64,000 bases of DNA from Zea mays. Lineage: Eukaryota > Streptophyta > Magnoliopsida > Poales > Poaceae. This document shows, in pieces, positions 32,047 through 43,200 of the stretch. A program made the translations under genes and the position numbers. Location of the stretch: assembly GCF_902167145.1 (NCBI RefSeq), contig NC_050104.1:7772001-7836000 (forward strand). The letters run 5' to 3'. Under the pieces are notes generated by a model. It ran no database searches and had not been told where the DNA came from. It saw only the letters and a program-made list of their open reading frames with translations. Within the stretch, counting starts at the first letter, position 1, and each line of letters starts with the position of its first letter.

Positions 32047-33579
32047 TCAGTGGCTATAAGGCTTCCGATACAATTGACATATACTTGACATACTAACACC
32101 GAGTTTGTCTCTGAACATTCCGGCTACCTCATCTCTAATCCTCTCCGCCATGTCTGGCGACCACCCATTAAGTTTGTGGGTGGAAATCTCAGGTTGCCTG
32201 ACATCACTCTGTCGGCTTTCCTCCCAGGGATGTCTGAGGTGTGTGTTAGATGTCCTATTAATATCACCAACTCCTGCCCTATACCTCCCAGGCTCTCTAG
32301 TGGCCGAACAGTATTCAGCCCTGTGTTCATGAGGTGGCATGGCATTGTTATAATGTGTTGCTGGTGGGGCACCATATTGTTGCTGCGATGAGCGTGGGAA
32401 TGGTTGTGCAGCTCTTGGTTCTACGTACGCATAGCCGGACGGTCTGGCGTAAGGGGCCGGATGGTTCGCAACTGGGCTAAACGGTCCGAAGGTGTGTCCG
32501 GACTGTCCAGTCGTATATGGTGCTGCCTGGGTAGTCTCGTACCCGGACCGTCCGTCGTAAAGGGCTGTATGGTTTGCGATCGGGCCGGATGGTCCAGGGC
32601 TGTACCCGGATGATTCGGTCATATATGGCGCGACTTGGGCGGTCTGCGCGTGGACTCGTGTAGAGTCGGACGGTCCGGCGTAATACGTCAGTCGGTTTAT
32701 GCCATATCCGGACGGTCCGGCGTAAGATAGCGGACAATCCGCAACATATCCGGACGGTCCGGCATAAGGTACCGGACGGTCCGCGACATATCCAGACGGT
32801 CCGACGTAATGTACCGTACGGTCCGTGATGGGGCCGAATTGTTCGGGGTTGTACCCGGATGGTCCGGCCATGCACGGTGCGACCTGAGTGTTTTGTGTGC
32901 GGGCCTGCGTCGGGTCGGATGGTCCGGCGAAATACGTCGGACGGTCCGTGGTATAACCGGACTGTCTGAGATGATGCTCGAACGGTCCGGCCGTGTCCAG
33001 TACTTGTCGCGTGCCTAATGGCAGCGGCTGTGATGGTGACACGAAAGCGTGCATCGGCATACCACATGATGGTTGGGTCAAGGGTGACCCATTTGTAGCC
33101 GATGCGCTTGGTGCGGGTGGCTCTGTATTAGACTCACGCGATGGAAAACTAGGAGCAGTTGATTTCTCGTATGAACATAAATGCATTTTAATAGATTCAT
33201 CTACGTATTGCTTTAACTGATCTCCTCGTTGATCCATGAAAGTCGTAAGAGACAGATCTGGAGTACTTACAGCAGGACCCTGAAGTGGAGGTAGGAGAGC
33301 TTTCATATCGATCTCTCCTTGACGGATGATCTTCTGGTGGCGATCCACCATGAAGTGTGACAAATACTTTTCTGCCACCTCCTTGCGTCGTTCGGAGAGT
33401 TTATGCAGCAATTCTGCCTCCTCCTTGTCACATTGTTTGTTCCATTGTCGCATCACCTCCTTCTCATCGCGCATTATGAGGTCCTCAAAGGGTCTTTGGT
33501 CATCAGCCGGGAGCGCCTCCATGGCCGACTTGATGATGTTGGTGGTGGAGATCTTGGTGTGATCCTTAGAACCAGCCAT
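32047..33579 (-). pseudogene. gag: Element A gag N-terminal part with tandem repeats
   Basis: Open for 510 codons from ATG 33579. N terminus MAGSKDHTKISTTNIIKSAM, then a charged helical region, then about 200 residues of imperfect repeats around YAGPSGYVADRP. The repeats are encoded by copies of a GGACGGTCCGG palindrome. A stop at 32047-32049 separates it from the capsid domain, which continues in the same frame. Element B lacks most of the expanded repeat. Confidence 0.78.
32470..33000. repeat. Palindrome-rich tandem repeats within gag of element A
   Basis: Motifs such as CCGGACGGTCCGGC occur every 40-60 bp, e.g. around 32708, 32752, 32770 and 32793. On the minus strand each encodes AGPSGY or similar. 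Confidence 0.8.
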
Positions 33580-33614
33580 CTATGGGTCGATTTTTAGCAG
33601 ATCTAGACACCTAG

Positions 33615-33638
33615 TCCCCAGCGGAGTCACCAAAAGTA
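33615..33638 (-). other. Primer-binding region of element A
   Basis: On the minus strand TTTTGGTGACTCCGCTGGGG follows the LTR end by a few bases. Element B has TTTTTGGCGACTCCGCTAGG at the same place. Confidence 0.65.
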
Positions 33639-34247
33639 TGTTGACACCTTTTCGAGCGCCATTCACTATAACGAGAACCGGTGGTGGTGCCCTCTGCAGA
33701 GGCGCGGACTGTCCGCGGCCAGGGGTCGGACGGTCCATGACATGGTACAGGGGCTTGGGTTCCCTGCCTGACGGCCGGATGGTCCGTGCCTACAGGACAG
33801 ACGGTCCGCGCGTGCGCAGGGGCGGCGAAGATCGCCGACGGCGCCTGTATCTCGCTCCCGGGAGGGACCCCGTCGGAGAGGAGAGATCCTAGGTGTTGTC
33901 TAGGCTCAGTAGGTCGACCTAGACTCCTCTAATCGACATAGAGTCGAAGAGAAGCGGAGAATTTGGGGATTGAAATACTAAACTAGGGCTAAACTAGAAC
34001 TACTCCTAATGCATAAGGTAAAAACGAGAAATAGACTTGATTTGATCGATTGTTGGGGGTTTAATCGGCCGTAGCCCTTCATTTATATAAAGGGGGAGGA
34101 CTGGATCCGCTTCAAACTGTTTCCTGAGTTAGTCCCATGGTTTTAGGTAACAAATCCCGCGAGAAACTAGGAACCCTAACTGACTCTACGCACGCGCAGA
34201 CCGTCCGGCCTCGAGGCCGGACCGTCCGCTCAATTTGGTTTTCAACA
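33639..34247 (-). repeat. 5' LTR of element A
   Basis: 609 bp; plus-strand view TGTTGACACC to TTTTCAACA. It contains the symmetric block GTCCGGCCTCGAGGCCGGAC near 34200-34225 and a TATA-like TTTATATAAA (34082-34091). Confidence 0.82.
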
Positions 34248-35099
34248 GGAGGCGACGACATGGGGCCCAAAACTATTAGGGATCCAATATTTAGTATCTA
34301 TAACACTATATAATACACCAGTTTAAACTTTATAAAACCATCCAACCAAATATCCCCCACACATCCATAGTATTTACCAAATCCATCAAACAAATTGTAC
34401 CCATGCATACTTAACACACCATCAAAATCAACGGTTTAGATTGTTCAATAATATCATCTCTCTTGCTCACAAAAATCTAATGAACAATATTATTTGATCA
34501 TCATTTAGCCCTCCCCTCCTCACGTCCCCACCTCCATCAATCCCTCCCCTCGCGCCACCACCACATCGTCCACACCACTCCTCCTCTTCCCAGGACCGTA
34601 GCGTTAGCACGAGCTAAATGCTAGTAGTAAAATAGTATAGGTAGCCAACAAGGCAGTAGGGCTGGGCACACGGACACCCGGTGCACACGGACCATGAGGC
34701 ACGCATTGCCCACTGCCTAGTCGTCACGCTCACGTCTCCGAGCGTCTATGAGACCACACCCTCCACGCGATCGTCGTTCTCCATCTCGCCGATCCAACCC
34801 TCTAGGATTCCAGGGAGTTGGGCACCACTGCGCCAGCTTCCAGGCAAGCACAATCGAGCAATCAAAAGTTAGGTTATTCGGCGAACGTCGTTCTTAATTC
34901 TCAACTTGTGAAGTGCTAATCTACACCGATGTATATTATCTAGCTTCTTAGATATTTTAAAAAACTAATTTTAATACACATCATCATTTATTTACGAAGT
35001 ACTAATATGCTTCGCTGCATATCATAGAATTTTTTTAGTCTAAAGGGCCCACCATGATCAATTTGCCAAGGGGCCCTCAAAATCATAGGACCCGGGCTA
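34248..35099. other. Sequence between the two Ty3 elements
   Basis: AT-rich in the first half, no conserved coding region recognised; the 63-codon frame at 34681 has no features. It probably represents older host or repeat sequence. Confidence 0.4.
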
Positions 35100-35681
35100 G
35101 TGGCGCGGATGGTCCACGCTCACGTAGAATCAGTTAGGGTTTCGAGTTTATTGCGGGATTTGTTAGCTAAAACTGTGGAATTAGCTCAGGAGACAGATTG
35201 TAACGGTCCAGACCTCCCCTCTCTATATATATGGAAGACTATGGCCAATTGGGGACCAACGATCGAATCAATAATCAATTACATCTGTTTTTACCTTATG
35301 CATTAGGAGCAGTTCTAGTTTAGCCCTAGTTTAGCCTTTCTCTACCTCAAATCTTTACCTCTATTCGACTCTATGTCGATTAGGGGCATCTTGGGTGGCC
35401 TCCTGATCCCAAGGCAAAGCCTAGGATCTCTCCTCCCCGACGGGGTCCCTCCTAGGAGCGAGATCCAGGCGCTGGCGCGCTGTCGGCGAACTCCGCCGCC
35501 CATGTGCACGCTCGGACCGTTTGGGCACCAGGCGTGGACCGTCTGACTCGTCAGGCAGGACCCTCACCCCTGCGCCAAGTCGCGGACCGTCTGGCCCCTG
35601 GTCGCGGACCGTCCGCGCCTCTGTAGAGATCGTCGCCGCCGGTTATCATCGCAGTGATTGGCACTCGGATCAGCGCCAACA
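35100..35681 (+). repeat. 5' LTR of element B, 5'-truncated
   Basis: Similarity to the LTR of element A starts about 35100 with GCGCGGATGGTCCACGCTCA and runs to GCGCCAACA. A TATA-like CTATATATATGG lies near 35222. The first 60-70 bp expected from element A are absent. Confidence 0.72.
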
Positions 35682-35738
35682 CACTTTTTGGCGACTCCGC
35701 TAGGGAATTCGCATATAGACCTATCAGATCGGCCCTCA

Positions 35739-37144
35739 ATGGCCGATTCAAAAGTTAGCTCTAACGTTTCCACCAGCAATATCATAGAGTCGACTAGGGA
35801 AACCTGGTCGACTGAAGAACAACTCGAGTTCGAGGAGCATCAGGAGGAGTTGATCAAGGAAGCAAAGGCGAAATTCCTGGCCAACTTCAAAGTGGACAGG
35901 AACAACAAAGTCATTCGGCAATTGGCGATAGATCTGGCTTTGCTCCGATCAACTACGGCTACCCCCAAGGTGAGCGACACGAACAAACTACAATCTCTTA
36001 AAGCTTACATAGATGAGTAGCGAGACCAAATGCAACAGATTATAGGGGGTATGCAAAATGATTATAAAAGTTTAGTGCGTGTGTTTGATAAATCTACCAT
36101 TACAAATTTTCCTTCGCACGAGGTTGAATTGGGGGAAAATACGCGTGAGTCATCGGCTACAGGTTGTCACGACCAGTCATAACCCCTTTATGGGATGACG
36201 ATAGACACGTACCCTAGGCAGCCATAGCCTCCTGCGCAAATCGGCGATAAATTCACTGATCTGCGCATGTCCGGACCGTCCGCACGTGAGCACGAACCGT
36301 CCGGGCCAACGCCACATACTGCGCAAACCCTAAACTACCTAGTCGAACCATCCGCATACTGCGACGGACAGCATACAACAATGGACGGTCTAGCCATATG
36401 GCTAGACAGTCCACGCACACAGCTAGACGATCCACGTATCTAACCAAACGGTCCGGCACAGAGTTTTTCGAGGAGCATTGTTATCCGAATCCGCATCCGT
36501 CTCAGCCAAACATCCCTAGACATCATATGATGTACCAACACCATAATATAGCATCCCAAACCCATGGGGGCAAGTACTTTCCGACCCCTCATAGAATACC
36601 GGAAAGGAATGGCCAGTTCTATGAGCCGCATAGGGCAAGTAGTAATGCACCACAAAACCCAAACCAATGGGGGGGTGGAAGGCAACATACTAATAACCAA
36701 ACAACTTCACCCTTGTTAGACTAGAGAGCCGATGATCACCAACCGACTGCCATTGATATAGTAAGGGAGGAGATAGCTGGGGCGTTCCGAGATAAGCTCG
36801 GAGTAAGCATGATCCCTGGGGGGCAGTCATATTGGAGACCTTATGATAGTCTATTTGACCATCGCCCATACCCACAGGGAACCAGGATATCGGAATTCAC
36901 GAAATTTTCGGGTGACAAAGGAAAGAGCACACACGAGCACATAGGCCAGTTCCTAGCACAATTAGGAGAATTGGCCGACACAGAGGTGTTTCGTGTGTGT
37001 TTATTTTCATTATCTTTAACAGGAAGAGCATTCGCATGGTATGCCACACTCCCTCCTAATTCTATTTTATCGTGGGGAGATTTAAAACAAAAATTTCATG
37101 ATCATTTCTTTTCCGGTGATTATGAGCTAGATTTAGTAGACTAG
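35739..37144 (+). pseudogene. gag: Element B gag, first half
   Basis: Starts MADSKVSSNVSTSNIIEST like element A, then helical FEEHQEELIKEAKAKFLANF; stops appear from 36018. The capsid domain at 36809-37144 has YPQGTRISEFTKFSGDKGKS, IGQFLAQLGELADTE and AFAWYATLPPNSILSWGDLK. At least three stops separate these parts. Confidence 0.75.
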
Positions 37145-39291
37145 TGGCCCTGCGATAAGGGAAAGATGAATCGGTTAATGATTACATCTGGAGATTCTGG
37201 GATACAAGAAACCAACGTTTCCAAATTCAGTTGGCAAAAAAACGGCTAGCGGGGTTAGCCTTTAATGGATTGCGCTATTATTTAAAAGAAAGATTAGAAG
37301 GCATCTAGTTTTTCACGATAGCGCAGTTACATCAGAGAGCTTTGGCTTGTGAAAGCCAAAGCAAAGAAACTGCCAAAACGATTCGTCACAACATTTATAT
37401 AGTAGAATGCGACTAGAGTAGCTCGGACGATGAATCAAAAGAGGTTTACGCTGCCGAAATGGTTTGGCCCAAGAATGCCAAATTCTCGGCTTGTTCCTCC
37501 TTGCAGCCGATTCAAAAGAAACGACAGGAGGAGGTTAAATTTACATTTAGGGCTAATTTGGTGATTAGGGATCCCGGGGATCCCTAGGGGAGGAATCCCC
37601 TTCCAATTCAATTTTAAATAGCAAGAGGTTTTTGTTCCCTAGGGATCCCCGATCACCAAATCAGCCCTTAATGTTGGCAAGTATGATAAAATATTTGATG
37701 AGTTATTCAAAAATGGCAACATTAAGATAAACCATACTGTTCTACCCGCCAACGAACTCAAGCGTCGTGTATATTGCAAGTGGCACAACTCATTTTCTCA
37801 TGCCACTAATGATTGTAATGTATTTCGAAGACAAATCCAATCAGCCATTAACGAGGGATGGTTGAAATTTCAGGAAATGCAGGTGGACACGGAGCCCTTC
37901 CCAATAAACATGATCAACTTCGATGGCAAAAAGGTCCTGATTCAGCCTAGCGCGACTGATAAGGGCAAAGGCAAGGAGGTCATCATCGACGACGCGCGAA
38001 AGGTCGATGAAAATAATAAAAACTCTAGCAGGAAAGTGGTGCGGAGAGGACTCCCGATGGAGGGGAGACTCTGAAGGTCACCATCACTACCTCCAATGCT
38101 GGGGCAGGCGCAGACAGGTAACCAGGCGTGGGTCCCTCTTCTGCGCATCGTGTACGATCTAGCACATAGACGCGGACGGTCTGGGACATCATCAGAGAGT
38201 CCGGATCATTCAAGCGAACGGTCCGGCAACGCCTAGGAGCCACGACGACCACGTAACTTCAAACCACGACGGCCAGAAATAGGAACGTGGAAAACTAACA
38301 CATTAAAGGTAGCTGGTCGACTGGTCAAATCTAGCCCAACCTTTGATCAATTATTGTCTAAGTATACGAAACAGAAAACCGGCCCAAGTGACCGGCCACC
38401 AAAGCGACCTCGCTCACCCACTCAAGAGCGACAACAGGTAAGACCGATTGGACCACCTCACTAATCGGAAAGGATGGGAGGTCATAATGTTCAATTAAGA
38501 CCTAACGTGCCTACATGGACACCTCCACCCCCATATCCACCTGTGCCATATCAATATACGTACATACCACCGCCATATGTTCTGAATCAAATGTGGAGCA
38601 TGCCACCATATCCATTTGGTATGCCACAGTACCCCGTTTGGAGGGCACCCCAATCATCTGTGTTCGATAGGTTGGCACCTCCAGTACAAGATCGATTGAG
38701 TGCCCCTCAATCGGGTCACCAGGCACTAGCCCAGCAAGATTGCCTGACCACTCGGCCGCAAAGGCTGACCAATCCGGCAGGGGGCATATACCTGCAGCCA
38801 CCAAGAGGACGACAAAGAAGGACATCATCAAAATAGGTACAACATACGTCGTCATACATAGAAATAATGAAGGGTCGATGATTTTTGGTAAATCGGACAA
38901 TACGGGCGAAGAAGACACGACTGTGAGTAAAACAGCCAACTCAAAATACTCCATGCCCCGATGGAGTCCATTGGGACTGACATATTCTCAAAAGCAAAAA
39001 TTGCAGCACTTGAGAGCAAAGGAGAGCAAGGAAAAAGAAGCAGAAAAAATATTTAATGATACGCATCTGCAGTACCCACCACCACAAAAGAGGTGGAGGC
39101 CAAAGGCCGTTGAAGTAAATCAAACGACCATGAAGACAAGAAACAAGACGGCAACGTTACAGCTCTCTGTAGGTACGGCGGACCATCCAGCCATAAAGGT
39201 CGGACTGTCCGCGGATGACACGGACTGTCCACTCTGCGCCAGGACACCTCCAATGACGCGTCAACACCTATGGAGGATGACGACTAGCTGA
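37145..39291 (+). pseudogene. gag: Element B gag, second half
   Basis: After a damaged stretch and a MITE (37550-37667), the frame continues with YCKWHNSFSHATNDC (Cys/His motif, near 37773-37817), INEGWLKFQEMQVDTEPFPI, then a Pro/Tyr-rich segment at 38474-38836 and KEKEAEKIFNDTHLQYPPPQ at 38740-39291. It is interrupted at 39292 by a hAT-like MITE. Several stops. Confidence 0.7.
37550..37667. mobile_element. Tourist-like MITE, 118 bp
   Basis: GGGCTAATTTGGTGATTAGG and the complement of CGATCACCAAATCAGCCC form the ends; TTA on both sides (37547-37549, 37668-37670). Inserted in gag of element B. Confidence 0.88.
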
Positions 39292-39777
39292 TAGGGATGG
39301 CAATCGGTCGGGTAGTGCACGGATATATAGTTCGCGAATCCATACTTGTGAGACAAAACTCAACCCATGCCCATACCCATAAACGTTCATGGGTATGGAT
39401 TTGTATCCATACACATACCCGTTACCCGCCCGCCCACTACAATTTTAGCATTCAACACCAAACAACAATTTTATCACATTTCGAAATAATTATCATTCTA
39501 GTAGCATCAAATGGTAATTTCAACACCAAACAACATGTTATGGATAAAAATTGAAAAATAAGAATTTATGATAATATATAAATCTGGATGGCCCACATGT
39601 TAAATATTCATTGGGTAACGGGTATGGATACTGGATATCCACACCCGCGAAAAAATATACGCGGATACCTTATTATATCCATAACCATACCCGCGGATAA
39701 CAAATTCCACCATACCCATATCTAGTGAATAATTATCCATAGTTATTTACCCATACCCGTACAAATTGCCATCCCTA
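39292..39777. mobile_element. hAT-like MITE, 486 bp
   Basis: Ends TAGGGATGGCAATCGG and CAAATTGCCATCCCTA are inverted repeats, typical of hAT-type MITEs. Left flank CTAGCTGA and right flank CTGCTGAG agree only in part (GCTGA), so the 8-bp duplication is imperfect. AT-rich interior with repeated CATACCC stretches. It separates gag and protease of element B. Confidence 0.72.
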
Positions 39778-40465
39778 CTGCTGAGAGAAGACTTGGTCGA
39801 CTATGGAGCTACGCCAGAACACTTAGGTATGGACGAAAATGTTATTATGTTCTTCGTCGATTGTACTATTATCAGTGACGATGAACCTATCATTGCTCAA
39901 TTTGATTTTGGTCCTAAAGAGGCCGCTCTTCGTGCGCGGTCATATCGATGGGATACCGATCGCTAAGATGTTGGTAGACGGAGGGGCGACCGTAAATTTA
40001 ATGCCTTACTCATTGTACAAAAAATTAGGAAAGCAAGACGACGAACTTGTCAAGATCAATATGACGCTCAGCGGTGTTGGGACTGACAGTTCGATCAAAG
40101 CCAAGGGAGTCACGTCCGTTGAGTTAACCATCGGGACCAAGACCCTTGCTGTTGCATTCTTCGTTGCTGATGTAAAAGGAAATTATAGGCTAATATTAGG
40201 CAGAGATTAGATTCATGCTAATCAATGTGTACCTTCTAGGTTACATCAAATGTTGCTACAATGGGTAGGTGATGATGTAGAACAAGTGCATGCTGATGCA
40301 TCGGCCTGCATCGCCGTGGCCGATGCCCCTGTACTTTGGACCTATGAGACCGCTACATCTTTCACAAGAGTTGACTTTTCTAATTATCAATTCATAAGTA
40401 TAGATAGGAAAGGCTTCACGCCTATAATGCTAGAGCCGATAGAAAATCGGCTGAATCCCAAGTAA
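39778..40465 (+). pseudogene. pol: Element B aspartic protease region
   Basis: Frame 39839-40210 contains KMLVDGGATVNLMPYSLYKK with the catalytic loop, then VAFFVADVKGNYRLILGRD, the second protease block. It is followed in frame by WTYETATSFTRVDFSNYQFI and ends LNPK. A frameshift separates the N-terminal part (39778-39966). Confidence 0.78.
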
Positions 40466-40807
40466 AGTTCAAATGATGAGTACACCGATAAGAAACGTGT
40501 CCCAGGTCGCGGACTGTCCGGCCCTCGAGGCCAGACGGTCCAATGAAAGGCAAGTAGATTCGTAGGGTTTAGCATAGGTCATGGACACTCCAGCCCCTAA
40601 GGTCGGATGGTCCTATCTTTTGCAGGATAGTTCGGCCCTTAAGGCCGGGCAGTCGCCGCAACATAGATCCAGTGTCGCGGACGGTCCGGCCTTCGAGACC
40701 CGATGATCCGCAGCCACACAGAGACCACCTAATTCCTCTGAGGGAGGCATAATAGAGAATGTAGGGATCTTGACAAGTTAGGATAGGGGTTTATATCGGC
40801 CGATCCT
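40466..40807 (+). other. Spacer in element B with palindromes
   Basis: Non-coding linker rich in GCGGACTGTCCGGCC, GGTCGGATGGTCC and similar, matching the LTR and gag palindromes. Confidence 0.55.
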
Positions 40808-42379
40808 TTGGAGGAGATCGACATAGGAGATGGTAAAACTCTGAGGCCGACTTTTGTAAACAAGACCCTGGAGACCGATTCTAGAGATGAAATGATATGT
40901 CTATTAAAAGAATATTCTGATTGCTTTGCTTGGAATTACACTAAGATGCCAGGATTAAGCCGAGAGATAGTAGAGCATCGGCTATCTATTAAGTCCGGTT
41001 TTAGACCTTTCAAGCAGAAACCCAGAACATTTCGTCCAGACTTGCTCCCACGAATAAAGGATGAAATTCGTCGGCTGCTAGAAGCTAATTTTATTAGATC
41101 TTACAGATACGTAGAGTGGGTCTCCAATATTGTGCCGGTGGAAAAGAAAAAATCAGGTAAGCTCAGAGTATGCATTGATTCTGCAATCTGAATAGAGCAA
41201 CTCCTAAAGATGAATATCCTATGCCCATAGCCGACACATTGATTAATAATGTATCAGGAAATAGAATTATTTGCTTTCTTGATGGTAATGTAGGGTATAA
41301 TCAGATTTTTATGGTCGAAGAAGATGCGTCTAAAACAACCTTTATAAGTCTAGGCTTCATTGGTTTTTTTCTGGGTTGTCATGACATTTGGTCTGAAAAA
41401 TGCTGGCGCTATTTATCAGAGGGCTATGAATTTGATCTTTCATGAGCTATTGGAAAACACTTTTGGAAGTCTAGATTGATGATATTGTAGTCAAATCGGC
41501 TAAGTTTAGTTCTCATATAGCTGATTTGCGCAAAGCTTTTGATAAAATGTGTCGGTACAGTCTAAAAATGAACCCACATAAATGTGTTTTTGGAGTTTCG
41601 GCTGGTAAGTTCTTAGGATTTATCATTCATGAACATGGTATAGAGATAGACCATGGCCGAATTAAATCCATTCCGAATGTGGGACCTCCGACCTACAAGC
41701 TTGAAATGCAGAAGTTCCTCGGCAAGGTAAATTATTTATGAAGGTTTATTTCTAATCTAGCCAGGAAAATCGATGCCTTCACTCTTGTCCTTCGGCTTTA
41801 AAATGATGCTGAATTCACCTGGGGGCAGTACAACAAGAATCATTTGATCTTATTAGAAGATATTTGTCTTCGGCTCCCGTATTAAAAGCGCCACAGGTAG
41901 GAGTGCCTTTTAGATTATACATTGCAGACGAAGATAAAGTTATTGGAGCTGTTCTGACACAAGAGATCGAAGGAAAGGAGCATGTGGTAACCTACCTAAA
42001 TCGAAGGCTGGTGGACGCTGAAACAAGGTACACTTTCATTGAGAAGTTATGTCTATGCATGTTTTATGCATGCACCAAATGTAGGTGTTATTTATTATCT
42101 AGTGATTGCATTGTTTCTGATCAAACCGATGTGATCAAATACATGTTGCAAAACCCGATTATGAGTGGTAGAATGGGCAAATGGGCTTATGCACTTATAG
42201 AATATGACTTGGCCTATGAACCATTGAAATCTATGAAAGGCCAGGTCATAGCAGATTTTATTGTAGAACATCGGATTGGTGGTACTCGTATACTAGACGT
42301 ATCATACCTCACTAGTCGATCATACTGCGATGTCTTTTCGAATGAGGGATTCCTATATTGCCCTTCTCAGAAACTATAG
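40808..42379 (+). pseudogene. pol: Element B reverse transcriptase and RNase H
   Basis: RT leader YSDCFAWNYTKMPGLSREIV, then RTFRPDLLPRIKDEIRRLL and GKLRVCIDS; later ICFLDGNVGYNQI, a DDIVVKS remnant of the catalytic block (near 41478), MNPHKCVFGVSAGKFLGFI and KLEMQKFLGKVNYL. RNase H at 41864-42379 includes LYIADEDKVIGAVL and YTFIEKLCLCMFYA. Many stops and frameshifts; clearly inactive. Confidence 0.8.
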
Positions 42380-42666
42380 CGGGTTTTCTGAAGCTAGTGG
42401 AACTTTGTAAAGGCCTCGTAGTAGATCCCTAGTCATTCACCTTGGAAGTGTATAAAGGGCCATACAAACCCTGGCTAGATGGGATATACGACTTGTGGGT
42501 AAAGGGCGCAACCTCTACAGAGTGTAAAATTGGTATATCAGCCGTGCTCACGGTCATGAGCAGCTCAGACCCTCACATGAGTAATTTATGGAACTAAACT
42601 TAATTTGTCATATGCATTGCATTGTGGGTGTTGTTATTAATTTTGATCTCTTACTTATTTGGGTTG

Positions 42667-43200
42667 TGTTGGGGGCCTTCGTCTTTCGAAGGTCCTCAAA
42701 AACATGATTAACAATGTTTCCCAAGTGTAATATATGTACAGGAACCTTCAGACTCGGGATGAAGCTGTACACAATATGGAAAGCAGGGTCGGAATGAAGG
42801 TTGAACCAGCGACGACTCAGTAGCAGAAAAAGGAACCGACTTAAGGAGGAAAAGGCTATCTAGTCCTCGATAGATTGTTCTTAAGTCAATAGTGAACATG
42901 AAGGGCATGAATGTAATTTCACACAGGCTGCGCTCTGTGCCTATAAATAGATGAACAGTACCCCCGTACTATTCACACTGACTGGTATTCGCTCGTGCGT
43001 CACGCTTATACTTTTACCTTCTGTCAAGCCGAAGGTATAAATGTAATTCAATATTGTTCATGTGCATTTATAATGATATAATAAAGTTATATCGATAATG
43101 TTATGTGGAAATAATGCTTCGAAGGACGAAGGGCTTTAACCATTAATATTTTGTATTGCCTTGTTCTTAATTCATAGCAGTTGAGAACAAGTCCCCAACA
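42667..43200 (+). repeat. 5' LTR of the Zeon-like element
   Basis: 534 bp, TGTTGGGGGCC to CCCCAACA. TATA box CTATAAATAG at 42941-42950, followed by an inverted repeat AACAGTACCCCCGTACT. It lacks about 112 bp and about 22 bp that the 3' LTR has. Confidence 0.9.

Larger units (their letters stand above)
30252..34247 (-). mobile_element. Ty3/gypsy element A, internally deleted
   Basis: On the minus strand: 5' LTR (34247-33639), primer site, gag, then gag C-terminal sequence that passes directly into the last 55 bp of an LTR (30306-30252). Flanks are AGAGG (left) and GGAGG (right), an imperfect 5-bp duplication. All of pol is missing and most of the 3' LTR too. Gag and LTR are of the same family as element B at 35100-42517. 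GC-rich CGGACGGTCCGG-type palindromes are frequent. The family may be Grande-like, but I am not sure. Confidence 0.75.
35100..42517 (+). mobile_element. Ty3/gypsy element B, decayed, 3' end missing
   Basis: A truncated 5' LTR (35100-35681), primer site, gag, protease, RT and RNase H in order on the plus strand, all with multiple stops, plus two MITE insertions. Gag and LTR are homologous to element A. Recognisable integrase and a 3' LTR are not present; similarity ends near the solo LTR at 42523. A separate aspartate protease type (DGGATVNLMPYS) places it in a different Ty3 branch from the Huck-like element. Confidence 0.78.

Noticed and set aside
34681..34872. 63-codon open frame between the two Ty3 elements
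   Set aside because: No conserved features, no promoter or splice context; likely chance.
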